From Phototrophicus methaneseepsis (GTDB taxonomy: Bacteria > Chloroflexota > Anaerolineae > Aggregatilineales > Phototrophicaceae), in contig NZ_CP062983.1 of NCBI RefSeq assembly GCF_015500095.1, forward strand, positions 2,728,001-2,792,000: DNA of 64,000 nt. Reading direction: 5' to 3'. The first letter of the stretch is position 1, and each line of letters begins with the position of its first letter. Under the pieces are notes generated by a model that had not been told where the DNA came from, searched no databases, and saw nothing but the letters and a program-made list of their open reading frames with translations. Positions 16,983-25,375 of this stretch are shown here, one piece after another. The position numbers and the translations under genes are program-made.

Positions 16983-17303
16983 CTACTTCACCGGAATTGC
17001 TTCTGGACGAATGACCTTACCTGCATAATCTGGTGCATAGTTCGTAATGAGCTGCCCGCAACAGGTGGTCACATGTTCCTGATTGAGTGTGTAAAAGCGC
17101 TGGCGTCCTTCCTGGCGTACAAGGACTAACTCCGCATCTTCCAGCAATTTTAAATGATGGCTGACCGTGGGCTGTTTGACTTTACCGCCCAGTAGATCAA
17201 CGACATCGTTCACACTCAGCCACACACAGCAGAGGTGCTTCATCATTTCCTGACGCGTATCGTCAGCCATAGCTTTTGCGAAGAGAAGTAGTTTTTCGTC
17301 CAT
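16983..17303 (-). CDS. arsR: ArsR-family arsenite-responsive repressor
   Basis: 106 residues. Winged helix with the DNA-recognition region KQPTVSHHLKLLEDAEL. Candidate As(III) ligands are Cys25-Cys26 in HLCCVWLSVND and a second pair in TTCCGQLI; the classical ELCVCDL motif is altered. Start ATG at 17303 has no ribosome site because it falls where transcription should begin (see the promoter entry). Confidence 0.9.
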   Translation of the reverse strand: MDEKLLLFAKAMADDTRQEMMKHLCCVWLSVNDVVDLLGGKVKQPTVSHHLKLLEDAELVLVRQEGRQRFYTLNQEHVTTCCGQLITNYAPDYAGKVIRPEAIPVK

Positions 17304-17309
17304 ACCGCT

Positions 17310-17337
17310 ATTATATTGATGATTATCAATATGTCAA
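17310..17337 (-). promoter_or_regulatory. arsR promoter, predicted leaderless start
   Basis: On the minus strand TTGACA and TATAAT, both perfect consensus, are 16 bp apart. The -10 ends 6 nt before the arsR ATG, so transcription should start at or next to the ATG, giving a leaderless mRNA. Confidence 0.8.
17313..17332. promoter_or_regulatory. ArsR operator
   Basis: Perfect 8-4-8 palindrome ATATTGAT-GATT-ATCAATAT filling the spacer of the arsR promoter and overlapping its -10 hexamer, the expected place for ArsR repression. Confidence 0.8.
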
Positions 17338-17484
17338 TGAGCAAATTATAAAATGCGCTGGGTGAGCGTGTAGGCTTGATTTATGACACTTATATTGAAT
17401 GCTCAGGAAAATTGGGGCGGGGTTGTTTGGGAGGTTAGTTGGCAGCTTATTTAGTCTCTGGGTGGGTAAATCCAGATAGGTCGT

Positions 17485-18291
17485 TTATGAGTTGTTGCGC
17501 GCTGTGCTCAGCCATTGGCTCAGCATCAGCGTCAAGAATGCAAACCCTATGAGGATCATACCCACCCATGCAGCTGCGTATAAATCGCGCTCAAAGATGT
17601 TATAGACGAGCAAGGGCAGCGTTTGGGTTGTGCCCTGCAAGCTGCCTGCGAATAAGATGGTCGCGCCAAACTCACCCAGGCCACGCGCCCACGAGAGTAC
17701 CAACCCTGCGCTGAGCGCATTCATCGACATGGGTATCGTCACATAGCGAATGACCTGCCATTCTGCGGCCCCGTCCAGGCGTGCGGCATCTTCGTATTCT
17801 TTATGTACCGCTTCGAAGCCGGCAACCGATGCGCGAATATAAAAAGGTGCGCTGACGAAAACCTGGGCCATGACGACGGCTGCCATGGTGAATGGGAGGG
17901 AAATTCCCGCTTCTTCTAGCAGCGGCCCGAGTAAGCCACGTCTTCCAAACGTCAGCAGCAAGGCCAGACCTGCGACGGCAGGCGGCATGACCACGGGCAA
18001 TGCCATGATGACTTTGAGCGTCGACTTGAATTTTGAGCTGCCACGTGCCAGCCAGAGTGCAAATGGCGTCCCAATCGTGAGCGTCAGAAGGGTGCTGATG
18101 CCGGTTGTGACGAGGCTAAGCAGTGCCGCAGTCACAATCGCGTCGGCGTTCATCATGGCGCGCTCAATGCCCACAAGCGCCGTTAGGGTGAGGGCGAAAA
18201 GGGGTAAGACGAAAAAGAGCAGCGCCAGTAATATACTGGCGCGGAACGCACTTTTCCTCAAAAAGGAATTTGCTAAAGCAGTCTGACTCAT
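17485..18291 (-). CDS. modB: Molybdate-type ABC transporter permease
   Basis: 268 residues with about five membrane helices and the EAA-type loop (EYEDAARLDGAAEWQVIRYVTIPM). Follows modA by 7 nt. No ATPase gene (modC) follows: the next gene is arsR, 180 bp away on the same strand, so the ATPase must be elsewhere. Tungstate specificity cannot be excluded. Confidence 0.85.
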   Translation of the reverse strand: MSQTALANSFLRKSAFRASILLALLFFVLPLFALTLTALVGIERAMMNADAIVTAALLSLVTTGISTLLTLTIGTPFALWLARGSSKFKSTLKVIMALPVVMPPAVAGLALLLTFGRRGLLGPLLEEAGISLPFTMAAVVMAQVFVSAPFYIRASVAGFEAVHKEYEDAARLDGAAEWQVIRYVTIPMSMNALSAGLVLSWARGLGEFGATILFAGSLQGTTQTLPLLVYNIFERDLYAAAWVGMILIGFAFLTLMLSQWLSTARNNS

Positions 18292-18298
18292 GAGGTTT

Positions 18299-19219
18299 CT
18301 AGCTACACCTGATTTGGTTTGCTGTGAATTCAGGCATTTCTTCTAAATCCAGCATATAGGATGCATCCTCTGGCGCAACACAGAAGCCCCATTTGAGCAG
18401 GATCGCCTGACCTTCTTCACTCAGTATAAATGATTGGAATTGTTCAGCCAATTCTGGCGAGGCGCTGTTTGCCAGGTAAGCAATCGGGTATGATGCAATG
18501 GGGTTCGCTTCGGGTGGCATTGGAATGATTTCTACCTGATCGGCGATAGATGCGGTAACATCTGTCATGTAAACAAAAGCGGCGTCGCCTTCACCCAATG
18601 CAATGCGATTGGCTACCAGCCGTACATTGCTTTCCTCAGATACAACGTTGGCAAGGACAGCATCTTTGAAGTTTTCGCCATAATCCGCGCTATACGCCGT
18701 GGAGAGTGTCTCCAGGAAACGATCTGTATACGTGCGAACGGGCACATCCGGCGCAGCGAGCACGACCTGTATGCCAGGTTGGGCCAGGTCCTTAACGGAT
18801 TCTATAGGCGTTGTCGCTTCTTTAGGAGTAATCAATGCCAAACGATTGAATGCGAAATAACGGGTGGCTGCTGATGTAACGAGGTCACCTTCCATCACGC
18901 GTTGCATTTGGTTGGTATTGGCACTGGCAAACACATCTGCCTGAGCACCGCTGAGTAATTGAGCGGAGAGGGTCGATGATCCGGCAAATTGGTAGACGAC
19001 TTCAACATGGGTATGTTCTTCTTCGAAAACGGTCTTAATTTCGTTCATGGCATCCGTCAGCGAGGAAGCGGCAAAAACGGTTAATGTGGTCTGCTCAGGC
19101 GCACTCGTGCAAGATGTGATTAATAGCGCTGTTAGGAATATATAAACAAATGGATTCTTCCTAAAACAACGATGATATAATGTCCTAAGAGTTTGGGCTG
19201 TTGAGTGTTGTGTTTGCAT
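18299..19219 (-). CDS. modA: Molybdate-binding lipoprotein
   Basis: 306 residues. Signal peptide with lipobox LITSC at about residues 33-37, then a ModA-type binding domain starting LTVFAASSLTDAMNEI with the characteristic GSSTLSAQ and GAQADVFASA segments that bind the oxyanion. First gene of modAB. The start codon is not strongly supported by a ribosome site. Confidence 0.87.
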   Translation of the reverse strand: MQTQHSTAQTLRTLYHRCFRKNPFVYIFLTALLITSCTSAPEQTTLTVFAASSLTDAMNEIKTVFEEEHTHVEVVYQFAGSSTLSAQLLSGAQADVFASANTNQMQRVMEGDLVTSAATRYFAFNRLALITPKEATTPIESVKDLAQPGIQVVLAAPDVPVRTYTDRFLETLSTAYSADYGENFKDAVLANVVSEESNVRLVANRIALGEGDAAFVYMTDVTASIADQVEIIPMPPEANPIASYPIAYLANSASPELAEQFQSFILSEEGQAILLKWGFCVAPEDASYMLDLEEMPEFTANQIRCS

Positions 19220-19339
19220 GAATCGACTCTTGTGTATGGCATTGAATATTCGTGTAAATATATCTAGCTTGAGTGCATTCGAGTAGTACTATCGATATCC
19301 GGTTACAATGAAAATTCTATTTTGTTTGAGGAGCTTAAT

Positions 19340-19711
19340 GTGACTTCTACCTTGCTAGGTAAAATCATGATCGTCGACGACGATGCTATGAATCGGGAAG
19401 TGATGGAGGCATTCCTCACCTTTGAGCATTTTGACGTCGTCGCCGTTAAAGATGGCTGGCTTGCTCTGGAAAAAATCGAGCAGGAAAAGCCTAATCTCGT
19501 CATGCTTGACCTGCGCATGCCTGATATGGATGGCATTGAGCTTTGCCGTCAGATTAAATCCCAATATGCGATCCCTGTGTTTATCATTACAGGCATGGAT
19601 ACGCTTAAAGAACGTTCTGAATCGAAAGCGGCTGGTGCTGATGAATTTATATCCCGGCCATTTGAAGTTGAAACGCTCATTCATCGTATTAAGGCATATC
19701 TACTGTATTAG
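19340..19711 (+). CDS. Single-domain response regulator
   Basis: 123 residues from a GTG at 19340, chosen because GAGGAG lies 6 nt upstream. A CheY-like receiver alone: acidic DDD pocket near the start (MIVDDDAMN), phosphorylated Asp in VMLDLRMPD, and Lys in the SKAAGADEFI region at lower similarity. No output domain and no adjacent histidine kinase, so the partner is unknown. Confidence 0.85.
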   Translation: MTSTLLGKIMIVDDDAMNREVMEAFLTFEHFDVVAVKDGWLALEKIEQEKPNLVMLDLRMPDMDGIELCRQIKSQYAIPVFIITGMDTLKERSESKAAGADEFISRPFEVETLIHRIKAYLLY

Positions 19712-19926
19712 CCTCAACATTACTCTGTTAAGCCAGTGTTTGCCCCACGCTTGCCCCATGACGTTTTGGTCTGCTTTTATCTCCTCAGTAAAATAGTGAC
19801 GCTGTAAATGTGCTGCATTATCATGCATGCTATCGTCTGCACAGATTGATAAAGTCCTGTTTTAACCAGGTTTTGCAATACACATTTGACAATATACTTG
19901 CATTAAGCGTCTTAGTTTGCTGATCT

Positions 19927-20541
19927 ATGTCTTATTCATCGCGCCGTAGTGGGCCCCCAAGCTGGTTTATTTTTCTGATTGCCATTGCAATTGTATTTGG
20001 CATTTATTACCTATTTATTGGCGTCAGAGACTTTTTGGCAAGTGGTGGTATGAGCCGTATGGACGCTACACAGGCGGCTGCAATAGAGGCGACTTCGACG
20101 GTTGAACAGCGTTTACTGCAGGTTGATTTACCAACGCGCCGCCCTACGGGGACCCCAACGCCAGAGTGCCAGACTTTTGTCGTCAGCGTGCCCAGTGCTA
20201 TCGTCCGCGAACAACCTTCTACGACAAGTCGATTAGTTGAAAGCCTGCCAGAAGGCAGTGAAGTCTGTGTAATTCAACGGGAGGGCGACACAGACTGGTA
20301 CCTGATTGATCAGAACACGCTGACAAACCGTATAGAAGCGGCCTATATGCGTGGTGATCTGATTGTGCCGCTCAACCCAACGCCGACGCCCTCTAATACG
20401 CCGACATCAATCCCCACCATCACGGCAACGTTTACGCCTTCCGTCACACCGACGCCAACAGCGACCTTGACCCCGGACCCTGACGAAGCAACGAGACCTT
20501 CAGAGCCTGATACGCCAGAGGACGCCCCGGTTTCTTCTTAA
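19927..20541 (+). CDS. Membrane-anchored SH3-like protein with Thr/Pro tail
   Basis: 204 residues. N-terminal helix anchor at about 13-32, a bacterial SH3-like domain at about 80-150 (VPSAIVREQPSTTSRLVESL), then a low-complexity Thr/Pro tail (about 152-200) of the TPTPT kind common in Chloroflexota surface proteins. Probably outside the cell, binding wall or other surface polymers. Function not known. Confidence 0.7.
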   Translation: MSYSSRRSGPPSWFIFLIAIAIVFGIYYLFIGVRDFLASGGMSRMDATQAAAIEATSTVEQRLLQVDLPTRRPTGTPTPECQTFVVSVPSAIVREQPSTTSRLVESLPEGSEVCVIQREGDTDWYLIDQNTLTNRIEAAYMRGDLIVPLNPTPTPSNTPTSIPTITATFTPSVTPTPTATLTPDPDEATRPSEPDTPEDAPVSS

Positions 20542-20724
20542 GGTTAACGTATATCGTGCTAGTCAATTTTACGGTAGGGCATGTTACGTCATTGCAACCT
20601 TGGGGATGATTGCTTTCGTTTGCATCCAATACGACTTCGTTTAGAATAAGAATAGGTCCAACCATGGAGGCCTGGGTATTTTAAGGGTATCTCTATGGCG
20701 CATACACCAAAAGGGTGACCCTAC

Positions 20725-22047
20725 ATGTTTGATTCGCCTATTCTGGAAGTCATCGCCGGGATGATTTTCATTTATAGTCTGCTCAGTATCCTTGTCACAC
20801 AAATCAATACAGTGATCGCCACTGTGTTGAGGCTGCGTGCCCGCCATCTGTTGGAGGGCATTAACGAATTGGTCCAGGACCCGATTTTGCGGGCTAAGGT
20901 GGTGACGCATCCACTGATCCGCCTCGTCAAAAGCGATATGGTCTTGCCAAATCAGCGCATTGATGAACAGCAAGCGGAGCAAATCATTAATGCCGGTGTC
21001 CATGCCATTACGTGGATAAATCCCAAGACCTTTACAGAGGTCCTGATGAACCTCATCAAGGTTGATTCTGATAAAGAGCTGTTCGGTTCACTGCTCGAAA
21101 TTGTGGATGGAATGCCCGCTGGGGCAGACCGTCGTCGGCTGCGTGTGATCATTAATCGCCTTACAAGCAGTGGCGAAGGGCTGGATGAGTTGCGCCAGAC
21201 AATTGCCAATTTGCCAGAAGCAATCTACCGCGAGGCGCTGACCGAAGCCCTTGACGATATTGATGAAGAAATCGGCCGTATGGGGTTAGAACCGAATAGT
21301 ATTGTTTCTCTCAGGGCAGGGCTGCGTAACATCAACAATATTTACTTCCGCACAGCCTTAGAGACGATTCTTTCCACCGCGCAGAATATGCAGGAAGCTG
21401 GTGATCAAATCCAATCCTGGTTTGATGAGCAGATGGACCGGACCACTACAGCTTATAAACGCACAATGACTTTCTGGTCGCTGCTTGTTGGCTTTGTCAT
21501 CGCGGTACTCCTTAATGTCGATACGTTGAATATCGCGCGAACTTTGTGGGAAGACCCCGCACTGCGCGCCCAGGTGGCCGCGATTGCAGCGACGACGGAC
21601 CTTGTCGCACTCAACGCAGCTGCAGAAGGCAACCTCGAAGCTGCTGCTATTGGCGATTCTCAAAGTGCTGAAGATGTGATTGCAGAAATTGCTGAGCGCT
21701 CAGAAGCAGCTTTAGAAACAGTGAATACGTTAATGGGGTTACGGCTGCCTTTGGGTTGGCGCCTTGAGTCCGTGAATACGGCCCCGCCTCTGACGATTGA
21801 TACAAATGGGGATGGTGTTGCTGATGCCGCCGCCGCTGATGCACAGCTCACGGCGACGCAGCAAACGCTCCTCTGGGACCCTGGTAACGTCTGGAATTTT
21901 GTGCCGGGCAATAGTCCAAATTGGTTTAGCCTTTGGGCAGGGAAAATATTAGGTGTGCTGGCGACGATGATTGCTATCGCGCAGGGGGCCCCATTCTGGT
22001 TTAACCTGTTGAGCCGTTTGACGGGTGGTGCGACCAAAGGCGAGTAA
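20725..22047 (+). CDS. Conserved membrane protein, unknown function
   Basis: 440 residues. Seen: an N-terminal helix (about 7-30), a long helical soluble part, a second helix (about 250-265: FWSLLVGFVIAVLLNVD), and a C-terminal helix near 408-430. Between the last two is IDTNGDGVADAA, a calcium-loop-like DxNxDG motif. I do not recognise the family with confidence. Follows the SH3-like gene on the same strand at 183 bp. Confidence 0.6.
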   Translation: MFDSPILEVIAGMIFIYSLLSILVTQINTVIATVLRLRARHLLEGINELVQDPILRAKVVTHPLIRLVKSDMVLPNQRIDEQQAEQIINAGVHAITWINPKTFTEVLMNLIKVDSDKELFGSLLEIVDGMPAGADRRRLRVIINRLTSSGEGLDELRQTIANLPEAIYREALTEALDDIDEEIGRMGLEPNSIVSLRAGLRNINNIYFRTALETILSTAQNMQEAGDQIQSWFDEQMDRTTTAYKRTMTFWSLLVGFVIAVLLNVDTLNIARTLWEDPALRAQVAAIAATTDLVALNAAAEGNLEAAAIGDSQSAEDVIAEIAERSEAALETVNTLMGLRLPLGWRLESVNTAPPLTIDTNGDGVADAAAADAQLTATQQTLLWDPGNVWNFVPGNSPNWFSLWAGKILGVLATMIAIAQGAPFWFNLLSRLTGGATKGE

Positions 22048-22067
22048 GGTACCTGGAATAAATACGA

Positions 22068-22093
22068 AAACAGGGGCTAAAAGCCCCTGTTTT
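22068..22093. terminator. Bidirectional terminator
   Basis: AAACAGGGGCT / AGCCCCTGTTT stem between convergent genes. Confidence 0.85.
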
Positions 22094-22119
22094 GCTTTAA
22101 TGCACACGTTCACGTGATG

Positions 22120-23556
22120 CTATGAAATGACTGAATGACCCATCTTATCGCCTTCAGCGAGCAATGCTTGGACGTCGGCGTGTGAGGGGGCTTCTGCATA
22201 GATGCGCAGGACCGGTTCGGTCCCGCTGGGCCGGATGAGCAGCCAGCTATCATCTGCCATATAGTACTTAATGCCATCGAGCGTGTTTACCCGCGTCACA
22301 GTCTGGCCGTTCATCGTAGTAGGTGCCGTATCCTGTAACTTCTCTACAATGACATTCTTGGGCAGTTGCTTGCTGAGTCGCACGTCATTACGCGCATAAC
22401 AGGCCGGGCCAAAGGTCCGCTGTAAATCTTCGATGATTTCATTTAAGGGCGCATTGGCCTGGGCGATCACTTCCAGCAGCAGTAAGCCCATCAGGATGCC
22501 ATCGCCTTCAGGAATGTGACCTTTGACGCCGATGCCGCCGCTCTCCTCACCACCAATGAGAATGTCACGTTTCATCATCAGGTCTGCGATGTGATTGAAT
22601 CCTACAGGCGTTTCGTGCAGGGTCAGATCATAGGCCTTGCACATTTTATCAATCATATAAGTGGTCGAAATCGTCTTAACGACATCGCCGCGCATACCCC
22701 GATTTTCAATGAGGTGGCGCAGCACAAGAGCGAAAACATGGTGAGGATCTACAAAGTTGCCCAGGTTATCAACCGCGCCGATGCGGTCGGCGTCACCATC
22801 TGTTGCTAGGCCGACATGAGCTTGCTCACGCTGAACAGCGGCTGTCAGGTCGGTCAAATACTTGACGATAGGTTCTGGATGGATGCCGCCGAAGCCAGGG
22901 TTCATGATACCCCGGATTTCAGTTACTTTGGTGCGGGTCCGGGCCAGGATGGCGGGTAAGGCTCCTCGTCCGGAGCCATACATAGCATCCGTGACGACTT
23001 TCATCTCGCTGCTGCTGATGAGGTCTAAGTTGACGAGATCGCTAATGTGCTGGAAGTAAACCCATGTTGGGTCGAAGCGGCGGATCATATCGGTATCCAG
23101 GCCGCGCTGGTAATCCATAACGTTGGGGCCACGACCTTCCATCTCCATATGCTGGAGCTTTTGTTCAACCCGTTTGGATTGTTCGTGCGTGGCGCTGCCG
23201 CCATAAGGTGCCTTAAGCTTAAAGCCGTTATAGCGTGGCGGGTTGTGGCTAGCTGTGATGACGATGCCGGCATCCGCTTTTTTATCGACGACATTGTAGG
23301 AAACAGCCGGGGTTGGTACATCTGAGCGTGATAGCCATGCGATAATGCCGTTGCCCGCCATCACACGAGCGACTTCAATAGCGAAGCGATCTGATAAGAA
23401 TCGTGTGTCATAGCCGATGACGACTTCCGGTTGCTTCGTGGTATCCGTTGTTTCATTGATTGAATCTGCAACAGCCTGTGCGACCAATCTTAAGTTAGCA
23501 AAGGTAAAGGTATCCGCGATGACGGCACGCCATCCATCCGTACCAAAACTAATCAT
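22120..23556 (-). CDS. Phosphoglucomutase/phosphomannomutase family enzyme
   Basis: 478 residues, alpha-D-phosphohexomutase. Active-site serine loop TASHNPPRYNGFK, metal loop DGDADR, sugar loop GEESGG and phosphate loop RPSGTEPVLRIY are all present. It interconverts hexose 1- and 6-phosphates and so could supply glucose 1-phosphate to the dTDP-rhamnose genes about 16 kb away. Glucose versus mannose preference cannot be read safely. Confidence 0.9.
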   Translation of the reverse strand: MISFGTDGWRAVIADTFTFANLRLVAQAVADSINETTDTTKQPEVVIGYDTRFLSDRFAIEVARVMAGNGIIAWLSRSDVPTPAVSYNVVDKKADAGIVITASHNPPRYNGFKLKAPYGGSATHEQSKRVEQKLQHMEMEGRGPNVMDYQRGLDTDMIRRFDPTWVYFQHISDLVNLDLISSSEMKVVTDAMYGSGRGALPAILARTRTKVTEIRGIMNPGFGGIHPEPIVKYLTDLTAAVQREQAHVGLATDGDADRIGAVDNLGNFVDPHHVFALVLRHLIENRGMRGDVVKTISTTYMIDKMCKAYDLTLHETPVGFNHIADLMMKRDILIGGEESGGIGVKGHIPEGDGILMGLLLLEVIAQANAPLNEIIEDLQRTFGPACYARNDVRLSKQLPKNVIVEKLQDTAPTTMNGQTVTRVNTLDGIKYYMADDSWLLIRPSGTEPVLRIYAEAPSHADVQALLAEGDKMGHSVIS

Positions 23557-23803
23557 TGTTGTTTCCCTGTAAGAGGCGACTCAAATTTATTAGCCTTAAC
23601 CGCAACATCATAAAGGACATAACTCTTGTGTCGCAAGGTTCATCCTGATGAGAATCAATTGCCCGACTTTGTGGTGGTCCAATGTGATATTTGTCATGAT
23701 GAAAATAGTGACAAATGTCGCGTTTTTACACATCTGGGTAAGTGCACTTTGCGCGGAGGCGTCTCATAAATAGAGGTTTAATATCTAAAAAAGGCTTCAA
23801 AAC

Positions 23804-24010
23804 ATGACACGTAATGAAAGCAATTTGGACCGTATTATTCGCATCGTATTGGCGGTTGTTTTCTTCGTTGTTGCGGCGACTGTTGCCGATAATCAAGTTG
23901 TACAGATTGGCGGCATTGTCCTGGGTGCTATTCTACTGATTACGGCAGCCGTTGGTTTTTGCCCGCTATATCGCCTCTTTGGCTTCTCCACCTGCCCGAC
24001 CAACAGCTAG
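23804..24010 (+). CDS. Small DUF2892-type membrane protein
   Basis: 68 residues, two helices: MTRNESNLDRIIRIVL start, hydrophobic segments at about 9-27 and 33-50, and the FCPLYRLFGFSTC end with two cysteines typical of DUF2892/YgaP-like inner membrane proteins. Often linked with sulfur or rhodanese proteins; no such partner is adjacent here. Confidence 0.8.
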   Translation: MTRNESNLDRIIRIVLAVVFFVVAATVADNQVVQIGGIVLGAILLITAAVGFCPLYRLFGFSTCPTNS

Positions 24011-24042
24011 CTCATTAAATACAGCTAACCAAAAATGATATG

Positions 24043-24071
24043 ACAGGGGACCATCAACGATGGTCCCCTGT
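24043..24071. terminator. Terminator between convergent genes
   Basis: Perfect 13-bp stem ACAGGGGACCATC / GATGGTCCCCTGT with an AAC loop; T-rich on the plus-strand side. Confidence 0.85.
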
Positions 24072-24103
24072 GCTTTCTCGCTTTTAACTCGTGCTTGGCT
24101 CTT

Positions 24104-25147
24104 TTAGAGAGGCTGTTTATCTGTCAGGTCAAGCCCTGTACGAGAGATAAGCTGTTGGGCTTCTTCGCTGTTGATATCCAGATCATTGACGATACTATAG
24201 GGCAGGTTATGCTGCTTGACGTAGTCCGGCAGCAGTTGCAGCGTTTCGACGATGTCGTCACGGCGCAGTTGGCCCAGGCGTACACCAGCGCTCAGAAGGG
24301 TATCACGGATAGGCGCGATATTCTGGTCGTGTAAGGCGGCTGCAATCAGGATACCGGGGCCGACCAGATCGCTGTATGGGACGCCTTCACCATGAGAGGT
24401 GCGCGGCTCAATCGCATAGGCGAAGAATTGCTCGCTGCCTTCTTGTGGGCGATTATGGCCGAGTTGATTGGTGAGTTGGACCTCGACGCAGATTAAATCC
24501 AGCAGCTTACGGAGCGCATCCGGACTACCCTGGCCGACGCTATCCGCAATTTTATAGGCTTGCTGGGCGATGCTCGCTGCAACCTGTGCCGCCCATAGTT
24601 GATAACGCTCATTGGGGGCATTTTTACGGCGGTCGGCGGCATATTTCCAATCGAGCAAGCCGGTCGTCATGCTGAGGATTTCGACAATGCCAGTGCCACG
24701 GATGTGCTCCGGCGCGCTGCTGACGACATCAAAATCAATATAGACTTTTTCCGCCGGACCGGTCGTTTCGTAGTAAACACTGCCATCTTTGCGGACAGCC
24801 ACGAGCGATGTGAAGAAACCATCGACACTGAGCGCTGTCGGAATGATGACGGCGGGTTTGTTGTTCTTCCAGGCGACGTATTTGGCTGCATCCGCTGCGA
24901 GGCCGCCGCCGATGCCATAAACGACTTCGACGTGTTCTGGTAAGCCACTTGCCAAAGAATCCAGGAAGCTTTGATCTGCTGTGCGCGGCTCTGCCTGGAC
25001 AACAATGGGTAAATTGAGTAACGAGCCTACCGCGTTCCAGGCACGGTTACCCGTCAAAACAGCCGCGGGGCGGTGCTCTTCCAGGGTACCCAGATCATTT
25101 GTGACTTCAATGCGCGGTAAATTCCAGATTGTTTCTCTTGTAGCCAT
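24104..25147 (-). CDS. Glycerol-1-phosphate dehydrogenase-like protein
   Basis: 347 residues from the ATG at 25147 (a GTG at 25159 is possible). Belongs to the iron/zinc alcohol dehydrogenase / dehydroquinate synthase superfamily: GIGGGLAADAAKYVAW for the dinucleotide, then IPTALSVDGFFTS. In EgsA/AraM-type enzymes a GSEH motif supplies a metal His; here it reads EGSEQFF, while a later His (SHGEGV) is kept. Metal use and reaction are therefore uncertain. Confidence 0.6.
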   Translation of the reverse strand: MATRETIWNLPRIEVTNDLGTLEEHRPAAVLTGNRAWNAVGSLLNLPIVVQAEPRTADQSFLDSLASGLPEHVEVVYGIGGGLAADAAKYVAWKNNKPAVIIPTALSVDGFFTSLVAVRKDGSVYYETTGPAEKVYIDFDVVSSAPEHIRGTGIVEILSMTTGLLDWKYAADRRKNAPNERYQLWAAQVAASIAQQAYKIADSVGQGSPDALRKLLDLICVEVQLTNQLGHNRPQEGSEQFFAYAIEPRTSHGEGVPYSDLVGPGILIAAALHDQNIAPIRDTLLSAGVRLGQLRRDDIVETLQLLPDYVKQHNLPYSIVNDLDINSEEAQQLISRTGLDLTDKQPL

Positions 25148-25375
25148 AATACGGCACACTCCATGTTTGCACCTGACACAGCATCATGCATCTAAATATA
25201 GACGGAAACGCTCGAATGTGCTACCCGGTTCGCCACAACCTCGCGATATCTTCGGTATTCCTCTGGCTTCTATTTGCCTAATGGTCTGCTGTATTGCGGT
25301 ATTGTGCCGGATGACATGCTAAACTGCATCTGAGAGGGGTAAACCTACTTATTTATTCTGCTATGGAGCCCATAT

